Shown: piece after piece, positions 15,727 through 24,634 of the stretch
Numbering within the stretch: position 1 is the first letter of the stretch
Layout of the letters: each line of letters starts with the position of its first letter
Assembly (NCBI RefSeq): GCF_965198575.1
Contig: NZ_OZ240671.1
Span: 2,976,001-3,040,000, forward strand
DNA: 64,000 nt
Source of the DNA: Lichenicola sp965198575
GTDB taxonomy: Bacteria > Pseudomonadota > Alphaproteobacteria > Acetobacterales > Acetobacteraceae
Direction: 5' to 3'
The notes under the pieces: generated by a model
What the model was told of the DNA's origin: nothing
Database searches by the model: none
Seen by the model: only the letters and a program-made list of their open reading frames with translations
Position numbers and translations under genes: made by a program

Positions 15727-17967
15727 TCAGAGATCGAATTCGAGGCTGGCCAGTATCGTCCGTGGTGCACCGAGATAGGCCGTGTCGGCGCCGGGGCTGC
15801 CGACGATGTTGCCGTCGGCGATCGACGAATAATAATGCGTGTCGGTGACGTTGATCGCCCCGAGTTTCGCGATCATGGCATGGCGCAGCAGGCGGGTCGC
15901 ATAGCGGACGCCCAGGTCGAGCGTCGCATACTGCGGCGCGAACGAGTTGTTGGTGTCGGTCGCGGCGCGGTCGCTCTCGTAATGCACGGCACCGGTGAAG
16001 GCCAGGCCGTGCAGGAACAGCGGGTGCCAGTCGAGCGTGACGTCGCTCTTCCACTGCGGCACGCCGACGATCATCCCACCGGCGGTCGCCGGATTGCCGG
16101 AGTCGAGCAGTCGCGCATCGATATAGGTGAAGCCGCCGAGCACGCTCAGCGACGGCAGCAGGTTGCCCTGCGCGAAGGTCTCGAAGCCCTGGTCACGCTG
16201 CTCGCCGATCACCTGGAAGACGTTGTCGGTCGGCGTGGTCGCGTACGGCCGTGTCATGCGGAAGGCATCGGCCGTCAGCAGCAGGTTCTCGACCGGTGCG
16301 TATTTGACGCCGGCCTGGAACATCTCGTCGTGATAGGGCGCCAGGAAGGCGTTGGCGTTGACCGCGGTGGTGGGCGCCTGGTCGCTTTCCTCGACGCTGC
16401 TCGCATACGTGAAATAGGCGGTGATCTTTGATGTGGGTGTCCAGATCCCGCTCACCGTCGGGCTGAAGGCGCCGTTCGCATCGCCCGTGCTGGTGACGGC
16501 ATCCTTGCTGCTGTAGCTGGCTGAGCGGAGGAAGGATTCGCTGAACACCGCCTGCACCGCCCAGTGCTGGTCGACATGCAGCGTGTCGCCCTCGATGATC
16601 GATTGCTGGAACAGGTCGCCCGCGAGATATTGGGTGCCGTGCAACGGGATCGGCACGTAGCGGAAGATCGCCGGATCGGCCAGGTTCGATTTGCCGAGGG
16701 TCGTCACGATCGAGTTACGGTCATTGTACTGGTCGTTGACGAAGCCGTTGGTGCCGAGCGTCACGTCGTTGCGCATGCCGGCGATGGTCACGTGGCCGTT
16801 CAGCGAGGCCTCGTTGCTGCCGTCGGTGAAATGCGGGACGGCGGTGAAGTTCTTCGTCGTGGTGTAGGCGCCGAGATTGTTGCTGAGCGTGTTGGTGATG
16901 CCGAACAGGTTGCGCTGCGCGTCCTGGTACAGCCCACCAAGCTCGAGATGCCAGTCATTGCCGAAATCGTGCAGGATCTTCACGAGCCCGGTGTCGGTGA
17001 TGAGATCGGTGCCGGCGCCAGGCTGGCCGAGGCCGCGCTCGGTCGGATCGGGTGCGGGTGGCAGGATCGTGCTCCTGTTCGACGAGCTCGTGCTGGCGCC
17101 GTCATACACGATGCTGCCGGGCAGGCCGGTGCCGCTATCCTCGTAATGGCTGCCATCGACCTGGATCACCGTGTCTGCGTCGACATGGATATCGAGATCG
17201 GCGCTGCCGAGCGTGCGGTCTGCGAAGCTGCCATCCGTAAAGCTCTCGCCCTCGCCATGCACGAGATCGACCCGGTAGCCGAGCCAGCCATCGTTTCCGA
17301 CGCGACCGCCGACATCCGCCTCGCTGGTGAACAGCCCGTCGCTGGCATAGCTGCCGACCAGGCGCGCGAGCGGCGCGTCGGTCGGGCGCTTCAGGATGTA
17401 GTCGAACACGCCGGCCGGAGTTTCCGGTCCAAACAAGGCGCCGCCGAGCCCGTTCAGCACCTGGATGCTGTCGAGATTCTCGACCGGAATCGCGGTGGTG
17501 CCGATGATGTTGAGGCCGTCGAGCCGCGTGTTCTCGGTGATCGAGCCCTGGAAACCGAGCGATTGCGGCCGCGATACTTCGAGCCCCTGCTGGTCGCGCA
17601 CCTCGACCGATGGCAGCGAGCGCAGCGCGTCGTTCAGCGTGCGCAGCTGCTGGTTTGCGAGGAAATCCTGGCTCAGCACGGTCACCGAGACCGGCGCGGT
17701 CAGCATCGATGCCTGGCCGAGCGGGCCGAGCTGCGCGGTGCTGGTGTGGAACTGTGCGGTCGACGCGTACGGCGCCTGGCCGCGCACGTCGATCGTCTCG
17801 TCCGGGCTGGTGGATGGCGGTCTCGCCGGGGCGGGCGCCGCATTTTCCGGTGCGGATGTCTTGACCGCCGGCGTCTGGTCGGGGTCGGCGCCGGTTCCAG
17901 CCCAGGCAGTCGTCGGAAGCGCAGCCGCCAGTGCCACTGCCAGCAGCCGCGTCGATCGTGATGCCAT
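15727..17967 (-). CDS. TonB-dependent outer membrane receptor
   Basis: Outer membrane gated beta-barrel of 746 residues. A signal peptide (about 1-23) precedes an N-terminal segment with a TonB-box-like DETIDVRG, a plug domain (about 85-200) with motifs typical of siderophore receptors, and a long barrel ending in the terminal aromatic-rich strand (ILASLEFDL). The start at 17967 follows GGGGTGGGAC. The closest general class is TonB-dependent siderophore receptor. However, the gene upstream encodes a ModE-like regulator and a ModE-box-like palindrome lies in front of the ATG, so a molybdenum- or tungsten-related ligand is possible. The substrate is not established. Confidence 0.9.
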   Translation of the reverse strand: MASRSTRLLAVALAAALPTTAWAGTGADPDQTPAVKTSAPENAAPAPARPPSTSPDETIDVRGQAPYASTAQFHTSTAQLGPLGQASMLTAPVSVTVLSQDFLANQQLRTLNDALRSLPSVEVRDQQGLEVSRPQSLGFQGSITENTRLDGLNIIGTTAIPVENLDSIQVLNGLGGALFGPETPAGVFDYILKRPTDAPLARLVGSYASDGLFTSEADVGGRVGNDGWLGYRVDLVHGEGESFTDGSFADRTLGSADLDIHVDADTVIQVDGSHYEDSGTGLPGSIVYDGASTSSSNRSTILPPAPDPTERGLGQPGAGTDLITDTGLVKILHDFGNDWHLELGGLYQDAQRNLFGITNTLSNNLGAYTTTKNFTAVPHFTDGSNEASLNGHVTIAGMRNDVTLGTNGFVNDQYNDRNSIVTTLGKSNLADPAIFRYVPIPLHGTQYLAGDLFQQSIIEGDTLHVDQHWAVQAVFSESFLRSASYSSKDAVTSTGDANGAFSPTVSGIWTPTSKITAYFTYASSVEESDQAPTTAVNANAFLAPYHDEMFQAGVKYAPVENLLLTADAFRMTRPYATTPTDNVFQVIGEQRDQGFETFAQGNLLPSLSVLGGFTYIDARLLDSGNPATAGGMIVGVPQWKSDVTLDWHPLFLHGLAFTGAVHYESDRAATDTNNSFAPQYATLDLGVRYATRLLRHAMIAKLGAINVTDTHYYSSIADGNIVGSPGADTAYLGAPRTILASLEFDL

Positions 17968-17991
17968 GTCCCACCCCAAGCCTTCGGCTAG

Positions 17992-18015
17992 GGTTATATC
18001 CGATGAAATATAGCG
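17992..18015 (-). promoter_or_regulatory. ModE-box-like palindrome before the TonB receptor
   Basis: On the minus strand the site reads CGCTATAT, 8 bases, ATATAACC. ModE operators have inverted CGnTATAT-type half-sites, so the layout fits; this is recalled from memory and not computed. It lies 25-48 bp upstream of the receptor ATG and just after the stop of the ModE-like gene. Predicted to be the binding site of that protein. Confidence 0.55.
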
Positions 18016-18024
18016 GGCGAAATG

Positions 18025-18375
18025 CTATTGCGTGATCAGGGCGGCGAGCCTGGCCAGCGTGACATTCGTGGCGGCCTGGGCGTCGCGCTCCAGCTGACGA
18101 TAGCCCTCGACCAGCGCGTCACCCACCGTGGTCAAGGCCGCACCGCCGCCGCCGGCACCGCCCGGACGCGCCGTCACCACCGGCTGGCCCAGGCTCTTGC
18201 TCATCGCCTCGACCAGCAGCCAGGCGCGCCTGTACGACATGCCCATCTCACGGCCGGCAGCGGCGATCGATCCATGAACGGCGATCAGTTCGAGCAGCCG
18301 CACCTTGCCCGGCCCGAGCCATCGGCCCTCGTCGGTGTCGACCCGGAGGGTGAGGCGCAGGACCGGCGGGCTCAC
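18025..18375 (-). CDS. ModE-like winged helix regulator, DNA-binding domain only
   Basis: 116 residues matching the N-terminal DNA-binding domain of the molybdate regulator ModE. Visible family features are GPGKVRLLELIAVHGSI, the helix-turn-helix ISYxxAW-type motif as MSYRRAWLLVEAM, and the GGxGGGGAxLT wing. The C-terminal molybdate-binding MOP domains of full ModE are absent, so any metal sensing must occur differently. A GTG start at 18375 overlaps the M3 peptidase stop (GTGA) and is preferred over the long upstream open frame. It lies 57 bp before the TonB receptor and probably regulates it. Confidence 0.82.
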   Translation of the reverse strand: MSPPVLRLTLRVDTDEGRWLGPGKVRLLELIAVHGSIAAAGREMGMSYRRAWLLVEAMSKSLGQPVVTARPGGAGGGGAALTTVGDALVEGYRQLERDAQAATNVTLARLAALITQ

Positions 18376-20054
18376 GCTGCGAGCACGGCCTCCGCCTCGC
18401 GCACCACATCCTCGAGTGCGCCGTCGGCGAAGGGCGAGATCAGCCCGGCTGTTGCCACCAGCTCGGTGAACGGCGCCGAACCGCCTTCCCCGCACAGGTC
18501 GCTGTAGCGGCGCATCGCGTCGGCGGGATCGCGGCGCGAGGACAGCCAGAACTGCATCGCGCAGCACAGCGCCAGCGTGTAGTCGATATAGTAGAACGGC
18601 AAGCGATAGATGTGGAGCTGCGCCTGCCAACGACCGCCCTTCGCGGGATGGGCCAGGTCACCATAATCACGCCACGGCATGTAGCGCGCCTCCAGGCGTT
18701 TCCACAGCGCATTGCGCTCGGCGGGGGTGAGGCCAGGGTTCGCGTACACCTCGTGCTGGAAATGATCGACGCAGACGCCATAGGGAAGAAACGCCAGGCT
18801 GCCGATCAGGTGCATGCGTCGGAAACGGTCGGCGGCATCCTCGCCGACCATCAGCGCCATCTGCGGATAGGTCAGGAACTCGAGCGCCATCGAGTTGATC
18901 TCGGCCGCCTCCATGGTCGGCCACAGCACGTCGATGCCGGGCAGGTCACGGCTTTTCCAGTTCTGGTAGGCGTGTCCCATCTCGTGCGTGAACACGTTGA
19001 TGTCGCCGTGCGTGCCGTTGAAGTTGGCGAAGATGAACGGCACGCCTTCGGTCGGGAACGAGGTGCAGAAGCCGCCACCGGCCTTTCCCTCACGGTTCTT
19101 CAGATCCATGAAGCCGCCGTCCGCCATCATCGCAAAGAACTCGCCCATGTCCGGGTCGAGCCGGTCAAACATGGTGCGCGCCTGCGCGATCATGAAGTCA
19201 TGGTCGCCGGCGGGCTTCGGGTTGCCGGCCGCATCGATCAGGTTCTCGTCCCAGGACTGCAGCCGATCCCAGCCCTGTGCCGCGCGACGCTGCTCGAGCA
19301 GCCGGCCGACCAGCGGCACTACGTGGGTCGCCACCTGGTCGCGGAATGCCGCCACCTGGTCCGGGCCGTAATCGACCCGGCGCATGCGGCGGTAGCCGAG
19401 CGGAATGTAGCTGTCGAAGCCGAGTTTCGCCGCCATCCCGGTGCGCAGCCGGACCAGCTCGTCGAAGATCCCGTCGAGCGTGTCCGCGTTCTGGGCAAAG
19501 AACTCCCAGCGCGCCTGTTCCGCCGCATGACGCAGGTCGCGATCGAGCGACTCCCCGTACGGCGCCAGCCCGGACAGGTTGGTGACGTGGCCGTCGACGG
19601 TGAGTTTTGCCGAGGCCAGCAGCTCGGTATAGCGGGCGCAGAGTTTCGCCTCCTCCTCCAGGTCCGCGGCGATCGCCGGATCGAACGTGGTGACGTCGCT
19701 CTCCCAGAGTCGCACGACATGCGCGCCGACCACCGCCTCGACCGCCCCGCGATCATGCGCCAGCAGGCGGCGCTTCAGCTGCGTCTCATGGTCGGTGGCG
19801 ACCGGACCGAGCGCGTCGGCGTAGTCGCGATCGGCCCGCGCCGTCTCGCTGGTGGTGTCCTGGGCGAAGCGCAGATGCACCAGGGCTGCCCAGGTATCGT
19901 AGCGCCGCCGCTCCAGGTCCCAGCGATCGAGCGCATGCGCCAGCGGGTCCGGCGGGCTGTCGAGCATGGCGTTGATGGCGGCATAGACCTGGGCGAGCCC
20001 GTCGCGCGTCGGCCGCTCGGCCTGGATGTCGGAGAAGGTCAGCGTGGTGGTCAT
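18372..20054 (-). CDS. M3 family oligoendopeptidase (PepF type)
   Basis: Zinc metallopeptidase of 560 residues that degrades short peptides in the cytoplasm. The catalytic motif is H357-E358-M-G-H361, with the third zinc ligand probably Glu385 in the EAAEINSMALEFL block. No signal peptide. The long helical fold and the HxYxxPxYYIDY-like segment near residue 510 are consistent with the M3B subfamily. The ATG at 20054 is the first start with a sensible N-terminus. The stop overlaps the ModE-like gene start, so the two are translationally coupled, although a functional link is not obvious. Confidence 0.9.
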   Translation of the reverse strand: MTTTLTFSDIQAERPTRDGLAQVYAAINAMLDSPPDPLAHALDRWDLERRRYDTWAALVHLRFAQDTTSETARADRDYADALGPVATDHETQLKRRLLAHDRGAVEAVVGAHVVRLWESDVTTFDPAIAADLEEEAKLCARYTELLASAKLTVDGHVTNLSGLAPYGESLDRDLRHAAEQARWEFFAQNADTLDGIFDELVRLRTGMAAKLGFDSYIPLGYRRMRRVDYGPDQVAAFRDQVATHVVPLVGRLLEQRRAAQGWDRLQSWDENLIDAAGNPKPAGDHDFMIAQARTMFDRLDPDMGEFFAMMADGGFMDLKNREGKAGGGFCTSFPTEGVPFIFANFNGTHGDINVFTHEMGHAYQNWKSRDLPGIDVLWPTMEAAEINSMALEFLTYPQMALMVGEDAADRFRRMHLIGSLAFLPYGVCVDHFQHEVYANPGLTPAERNALWKRLEARYMPWRDYGDLAHPAKGGRWQAQLHIYRLPFYYIDYTLALCCAMQFWLSSRRDPADAMRRYSDLCGEGGSAPFTELVATAGLISPFADGALEDVVREAEAVLAA

Positions 20055-20141
20055 TGGGTCATATCCCGGCCGGCGTGAGGCAGTACTCTCGAGCCATGTC
20101 ACACGACCCGACGGCGGAAGGCCAGCACGGATGGACCCGCC

Positions 20142-21104
20142 TCAGCGGCACCACAGGAACGTCAGCTCGTGCTTGTTGTGCGACAGATGCAGGACGCGGC
20201 CGCCGGGGATCGCGGCGAAGGCGTCCGCGGCGTCGTGGTCGGTGGGGTCCTGGAACTTGATCGTGCAGACGATGCGCGCAGCCTTGCCGGCGAGGATCCA
20301 GCGCTGCACCAGGACCAGCAGCCGCTCCGGATAGGCGATGACGTCGCTGAACAGCCAGTCGACCGCGGGCTCGTTCGCCGGATCGAGCCCGAAGGCGCTC
20401 TCGCGGCGGAACGTCACCCCCGGCATGGCGGCCACCGTCGGATCGAGCGGCGCGCGGTCGACCGCGGTGACGCCGGCGCCGAGGCTGGCGATCGCCCAGG
20501 TCCAGCCGCCCGGGGTGGCGCCGAGATCGAGGCAGGTCTCGCCCGGCTGGGGCCAGACACCCAGCCGGGCACAGGCCTCCCACAATTTGAGATAGGCCCG
20601 GCTCGGCGGACCGACGCGGTCCTCGATGAAGCGGGCGATCCCGTTCGGGAACGGGCTGGTCTTGGTGGTGCTCAGCAGCAGCCGGTCGGGCGCGAGCAGG
20701 GTCCAGGCGCCGAGCGGGGCAGCGGGCGCCGCCATCGGGAACTTCAGGGGTGCGGCCTTCACCGGTGGCAGCCGCTCGGCGATCAGCGCGGACCGGCGGT
20801 GGAACCCCACCGGCTCGAGGCTCCAGTTGCGCTGCCGGTCGCGCAGCGCGGCCACTGCGGTGCCGATCGACGGGACCTCGACCAGTTCCGGCGCGGTCCA
20901 GCAATCGAGCGCCCACAATGCCTGCACCGGCGGGTCCGGGGACAACGCCAACCTGCCGTGCCAGGCGGCGATGCGCGCTCCGCGGCGGGCGAGCTCTTCC
21001 GCCAGCACCGCCTCGTTGCCCTCCGAGGCCAGGTAGGCGGCGCCGCACCGGTCGAGATCGGCGGCGGGCGGGAGGTCGTCCGGCGGCATCGCATCGTCCG
21101 TCAC
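20142..21104 (-). CDS. RlmM-like 23S rRNA 2'-O-methyltransferase
   Basis: 320 residues. The C-terminal half is an FtsJ-type Rossmann methyltransferase with SAM motif CLDLGATPGGWTW and the late KFQDPTDH/HNKHELTFLW blocks. The N-terminal part is a weakly conserved substrate-binding region. The family includes RlmM, which 2'-O-methylates C2498 of 23S rRNA. The gene pair DUF423-rlmM is also adjacent in Escherichia coli (ygdD-rlmM), supporting the assignment. A GTG start at 21104 overlaps the DUF423 stop; ATG at 21089 is the alternative. Slightly shorter than the E. coli protein. Confidence 0.78.
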   Translation of the reverse strand: MTDDAMPPDDLPPAADLDRCGAAYLASEGNEAVLAEELARRGARIAAWHGRLALSPDPPVQALWALDCWTAPELVEVPSIGTAVAALRDRQRNWSLEPVGFHRRSALIAERLPPVKAAPLKFPMAAPAAPLGAWTLLAPDRLLLSTTKTSPFPNGIARFIEDRVGPPSRAYLKLWEACARLGVWPQPGETCLDLGATPGGWTWAIASLGAGVTAVDRAPLDPTVAAMPGVTFRRESAFGLDPANEPAVDWLFSDVIAYPERLLVLVQRWILAGKAARIVCTIKFQDPTDHDAADAFAAIPGGRVLHLSHNKHELTFLWCR

Positions 21105-21544
21105 CGGCGCAGGCAGCCCCAGGCCAGCAGGAGCCAGCCCAACATCAGCACGCTGCCGCCGAACGGTGCGGCGTGACCGACGGTCCGGGCCCAGCTCTCG
21201 CCGCCGGCGAAGGCCAGCGCGTACACGCCGGCGCAGAAGCACACGATGCCGAGCAGGAACGCGATCCCCGCCAATCGCAGCACCCAGGCGCTCCGGACCG
21301 GACGGTCGAGCAGCAGCCCGGTCGCGATCAGCGCCATCGCGTGCCAGCCCTGCATCTGCACGGCACTGGCCAGCATGGGCCGGCCGCCTGGCGCCAGCAG
21401 CCGGTCCGGCAGGTGTGCGGCGACGGCGCCCATCGCCACGGTGGCCAGCCCGAGCAGCGCGCCCGCGATCAGCAGCAGCCGCGGCCAGGCGGTCCCGGGT
21501 GGCGTGACCGTCGAGCGTCTGGCGACAACATGCGGGGTGTCCAT
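21101..21544 (-). CDS. DUF423 family small membrane protein (YgdD-like)
   Basis: 147 residues with four predicted membrane segments. The family pattern is visible: an N-terminal GALLGLATVAMGAVAAH block, a central MQGWHAMALIATG block and C-terminal APFGGSVLMLGWLLLA. Function is unknown. It overlaps the RlmM-like gene start by 4 bp (GTGA). The same gene order occurs in Escherichia coli (ygdD-rlmM). Confidence 0.85.
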   Translation of the reverse strand: MDTPHVVARRSTVTPPGTAWPRLLLIAGALLGLATVAMGAVAAHLPDRLLAPGGRPMLASAVQMQGWHAMALIATGLLLDRPVRSAWVLRLAGIAFLLGIVCFCAGVYALAFAGGESWARTVGHAAPFGGSVLMLGWLLLAWGCLRR

Positions 21545-21589
21545 CGGTCGGGCTTCTAGCTGTCGGCGCGGCCTTGCGTATAGTGCGCC

Positions 21590-22609
21590 ATGTCACGTGG
21601 CGACCTGTTTCCCGAGATCGAGCCTTTTGCCGCCGGCTACCTGCCGCTGGAACCTGGCCATGTGCCCAGCCAGGTCAAGGCTGGCGGCCATGCGCAGCCC
21701 GATACCGGGCACGTCATGTACTGGGAGCAGGTCGGTCGTCCGGACGGCCGGCCGGTGCTGTTCCTGCATGGCGGGCCGGGGGCGGGGGCAGGCATCGTGC
21801 ACCGGCGCTTCTTCGATCCGGCGGTGTGGCGGGTGGTGATCTACGACCAGCGCGGCGCCGGCCGGTCGAGGCCGCAGGGGTCGCTCGCCCGCAACGACAC
21901 GCCGACGCTGATCGAGGACATCGAGACGCTGCGGCGGCATCTGGGGATCGACAGCTGGCTGCTGTTCGGCGGTTCCTGGGGCTCGACGCTGGCGCTGTCC
22001 TACGCGCAGGCGCATCCGGACCGTGTGCTGGCGCTCGTGTTGCGCGGCATCTTTCTCGGCCGGCGCCGCGAGCTCGACTGGTTCCTGCATGGCCTGCAGG
22101 CGGTGTTTCCCGACGCCCATGCGGATTTCGCCGGCCACATTCCGGAGGCCGAGCGCGGCGACCTGCTCGGGGCCTATCTGAGCCGGTTGACCGATCCGGA
22201 CCCGGCGATCCACCTGGCGGCCGCTCGGGCCTGGTCGGTCTATGAGGGCACCTGCTCGACGCTGCTGCCGACGCCCACCTCCGTCGCCGGCTTCGCCCGC
22301 CATCGCGCAGCCCTCGGCCTGGCCCGGATCGAGGCGCACTACTTCCGCAACGGGCTGTTCCTGCCGCCGGAAGGGCTGCTCGGCCGCATGCACCGGATCG
22401 CCCACCTGCCGGGCGAGATCGTGCAGGGCCGCTACGACATGGTGTGCCCGCCGGTCAGTGCCTTCGATCTCGCGAGCGCCTGGCCAGCCGCGCGCCTGAC
22501 CGTGGTGCCCGATGCCGGACATTCGGCTCTGGAGACCGGCACCAGGCGGGCGCTGATCCTCGCCCTGGACCGGTTCCGCCCGGATGCGAAAACTTTGGCG
22601 CTCGGATGA
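21590..22609 (+). CDS. pip: Prolyl aminopeptidase (proline iminopeptidase)
   Basis: Alpha/beta-hydrolase peptidase (family S33) of 339 residues that removes N-terminal proline from peptides. The oxyanion block HGGPGAG (about 60-66), DQRGAGRS (86-93) and nucleophile motif GGSWGS (Ser129) are characteristic. The C-terminal catalytic Asp and His are in the YDMVCPP and DAGHSALE contexts. Divergent from the DUF423-rlmM-like pair with a 45-bp gap. Normal family length. Confidence 0.92.
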   Translation: MSRGDLFPEIEPFAAGYLPLEPGHVPSQVKAGGHAQPDTGHVMYWEQVGRPDGRPVLFLHGGPGAGAGIVHRRFFDPAVWRVVIYDQRGAGRSRPQGSLARNDTPTLIEDIETLRRHLGIDSWLLFGGSWGSTLALSYAQAHPDRVLALVLRGIFLGRRRELDWFLHGLQAVFPDAHADFAGHIPEAERGDLLGAYLSRLTDPDPAIHLAAARAWSVYEGTCSTLLPTPTSVAGFARHRAALGLARIEAHYFRNGLFLPPEGLLGRMHRIAHLPGEIVQGRYDMVCPPVSAFDLASAWPAARLTVVPDAGHSALETGTRRALILALDRFRPDAKTLALG

Positions 22610-22746
22610 ACACTGGCGGGGTCATTGCGTTAGACCGGCGATCGCCGCCCGCTCCGTCGTCCCGGCTGAAGCTTTGCCCCGGCAGGCCGTGTGATGATCC
22701 GCGACGCTCTCAAGTCACCGATGCTTCCAAACGCCAAGGACACACC

Positions 22747-23319
22747 ATGAACCGTTACGCGCGCTGGGGCTTTGCCCTGGTTCTTCTCCCGATCGCCGCC
22801 TGTGCGGACAAGCCCGCGCCGGCCCCGATCGTCCCGTCCGGCCCGCCGCCGCTCGCCGCTGCCGACTCCGCCTTCATCGTGACCGCGGCCCAGGGCGGCA
22901 TGGCCGAGGTCCAGGAAGGCCAGCTGGCCCAGACCAACGCCCGCAATCCGCGCGTGAAGTCGTTCGCCACGAAGATGGTCAGCGACCATACCGCGAACAA
23001 CGACCAGCTGAAGCAGATCGCCGTCGCCAAGGGCGCTTCCGTGCCGACAGGCCCGAACGACATGCAGACGCAGGAGCTCTCGACCCTGCAGGCCGAGAAG
23101 GGTCGCAAGTTCGACCATGACTACATCGCCGACCAGATAGCCGGCCACACCGCGATGCTGCAGGCGTTCCAGACCGAGGCGGCGTCCGGCACCGATGCCG
23201 ACCTGAAGAAGTTCGCGTCCGACACCATCCCGGTGATCCAGTCGCACCTGGACATGGCGAACGGGATCGCTTCGGGCCACATGCACAAGGGCATGCACCA
23301 CCACAAGGCCGCCAGCTGA
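22747..23319 (+). CDS. DUF4142 lipoprotein
   Basis: 190 residues. A lipobox (LPIAAC, Cys19) predicts an outer-membrane or periplasmic lipoprotein. The mature part is a DUF4142 helical bundle (about 40-175; ferritin-like in fold) with AAQGGMAEVQEGQLA and VKSFATKMVSDHTANNDQL motifs. The C-terminus is His/Met/Lys-rich (HMHKGMHHHK), which could bind metal, though this is inference. It ends 21 bp before a strong hairpin terminator. It stands alone. Confidence 0.85.
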   Translation: MNRYARWGFALVLLPIAACADKPAPAPIVPSGPPPLAAADSAFIVTAAQGGMAEVQEGQLAQTNARNPRVKSFATKMVSDHTANNDQLKQIAVAKGASVPTGPNDMQTQELSTLQAEKGRKFDHDYIADQIAGHTAMLQAFQTEAASGTDADLKKFASDTIPVIQSHLDMANGIASGHMHKGMHHHKAAS

Positions 23320-23340
23320 TCCCTGAGGGTTGCTGAACAA

Positions 23341-23375
23341 CGACCCCCGGCACCCGGACAGGGTGCCGGGGGTCG
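23341..23375 (+). terminator. Strong hairpin after DUF4142 gene
   Basis: A perfect 15-bp inverted repeat, CGACCCCCGGCACCC (23341-23355) and its complement (23361-23375), encloses the loop GGACA. It lies 22 bp after the DUF4142 stop. There is no T-run, so it may work as a stability or attenuation hairpin rather than a classic intrinsic terminator. Confidence 0.7.
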
Positions 23376-23408
23376 ATGCATGCCCGGCCTGGAACAAGGA
23401 ACCTGCCG

Positions 23409-23747
23409 ATGTTCATCGCGATGAACCGCTTCCGTGTGGCGCTCGGATCCGAGGCCGAGTTCGAGAAGGTCTGGCTCAGCCGTGACGTGCTCCTGCGCAC
23501 GGTGCCCGGTTTCGAGAGCTTCCATCTGCTGCGTGGGCCGGAGCACGAGGACCATGTGCTCTATGCGTCGCACACGATCTGGGCGAGCAGGGAGCAGTTC
23601 GAGGATTGGACCCGCTCGGACGCCTTCCGCGAGGCCCACAAGTCCGCCGGCCAGACCGGCAGCCGATCGATGTATCTCGGGCCGCCGCAGTTCGAGGGCT
23701 TCGACGTGCTACAGGTGATCGACAAGGCCGACGCCGCCACCGGCTGA
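23409..23747 (+). CDS. Antibiotic-biosynthesis-monooxygenase (ABM) domain protein
   Basis: 112 residues forming a single ferredoxin-like alpha/beta ABM domain. It begins MFIAMNRFRVALGSEAEFEKVW, as in small ABM proteins related to HmoB/IsdG. A heme-degrading role is possible but the ligand residues cannot be verified by eye. No signal peptide. It lies 32 bp before the cobalamin adenosyltransferase gene and may share its transcript. Confidence 0.82.
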   Translation: MFIAMNRFRVALGSEAEFEKVWLSRDVLLRTVPGFESFHLLRGPEHEDHVLYASHTIWASREQFEDWTRSDAFREAHKSAGQTGSRSMYLGPPQFEGFDVLQVIDKADAATG

Positions 23748-23779
23748 GCCTTGGGCCTGGGTAGCTGGAGGAACACGTC

Positions 23780-24337
23780 ATGATCCGGATCGACCGCGTC
23801 GCCACCCGCACCGGCGACGACGGCACCACCAGCCTCGGCGACGGCTCCCGGACCTCCAAGGATGGCCTGCGTATCGAGGCGCTGGGAGCGGTCGACGAGG
23901 CCAACGCGGAGGTCGGTGTGCTGCGCACCCTGTTGCATGCGGACGATTCCGTGAGCGCGTTCCTGGGCCGGATCCAGAACGGCCTGTTCGATATCGGCGG
24001 CGATCTCTGCCTGCCTGGCGAGGCTGGCGACAGGTTCAGGATCGATGGCCGCCTGCTCGCGTCGCTCGACGACGCGGTCGCCGAGATGTCGGCGAACCAG
24101 CCACCACTCGACAGCTTCGTGCTGCCGGGCGGCAGTGCCGGCGCGGCGCAGGCGCATGTGGTGCGAACGGTGGTGCGGCGGGCCGAGCGACGGGTGGTCG
24201 CGCTGGCTGCCGCGGAGCCGGTCAATCCGTTCGTGCTGCGCACGCTCAACCGGCTGTCGGACTACGCCTTCGTGCTCTCCCGCCACCTGAATGACGACGG
24301 CCGCAGCGACGTGCTCTGGACGCGTGCCTCAAGCTGA
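23780..24337 (+). CDS. Cob(I)alamin adenosyltransferase, PduO type
   Basis: 185 residues. Transfers the adenosyl group of ATP to cob(I)alamin or cob(I)yrinate to form adenosylcobalamin. The N-terminal ATP motif is TRTGDDGTTSLGDGSR, followed by the DEANAEVGVLR helix and the C-terminal RTLNRLSDYAFVLSR signature. Start ATG at 23780 has GGAGGA upstream. No cobalamin riboswitch was seen in front, and no cob operon is adjacent. Confidence 0.93.
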   Translation: MIRIDRVATRTGDDGTTSLGDGSRTSKDGLRIEALGAVDEANAEVGVLRTLLHADDSVSAFLGRIQNGLFDIGGDLCLPGEAGDRFRIDGRLLASLDDAVAEMSANQPPLDSFVLPGGSAGAAQAHVVRTVVRRAERRVVALAAAEPVNPFVLRTLNRLSDYAFVLSRHLNDDGRSDVLWTRASS

Positions 24338-24634
24338 CGAGGCGTGGGGAACGGTCGGTCGCACCTGGCTGACTGATCCGCGGTTAGGGGGTCATGCGTC
24401 GGTCCGCGCCGGATCGGCTGCCCGCCACCTGGATGGCCTGGCGCTGAGACTGTGCCACCCGTCCGCCGGATGCGGGCACGGGTCAGTTGCGGCCGCACGC
24501 GATCTTCGTCGTTGAAGTTGTTCGAGAGACTGCCAGTATTTGCAGAGTAATCCGTCGTGCTGTTCAGGCCGGCGCGGAGCAGCCCCGCACCGAAGTACTC
24601 TGGTGGCAGCTATCGGGTGGTCAAGGACACCGGC
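24338..24634. other. Gene-poor stretch after the adenosyltransferase gene
   Basis: 297 bp in which I see no credible gene, RNA or terminator. It begins a roughly 1-kb gene-poor interval that contains one small gene on the minus strand and extends to the Hint-domain gene. Confidence 0.4.
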
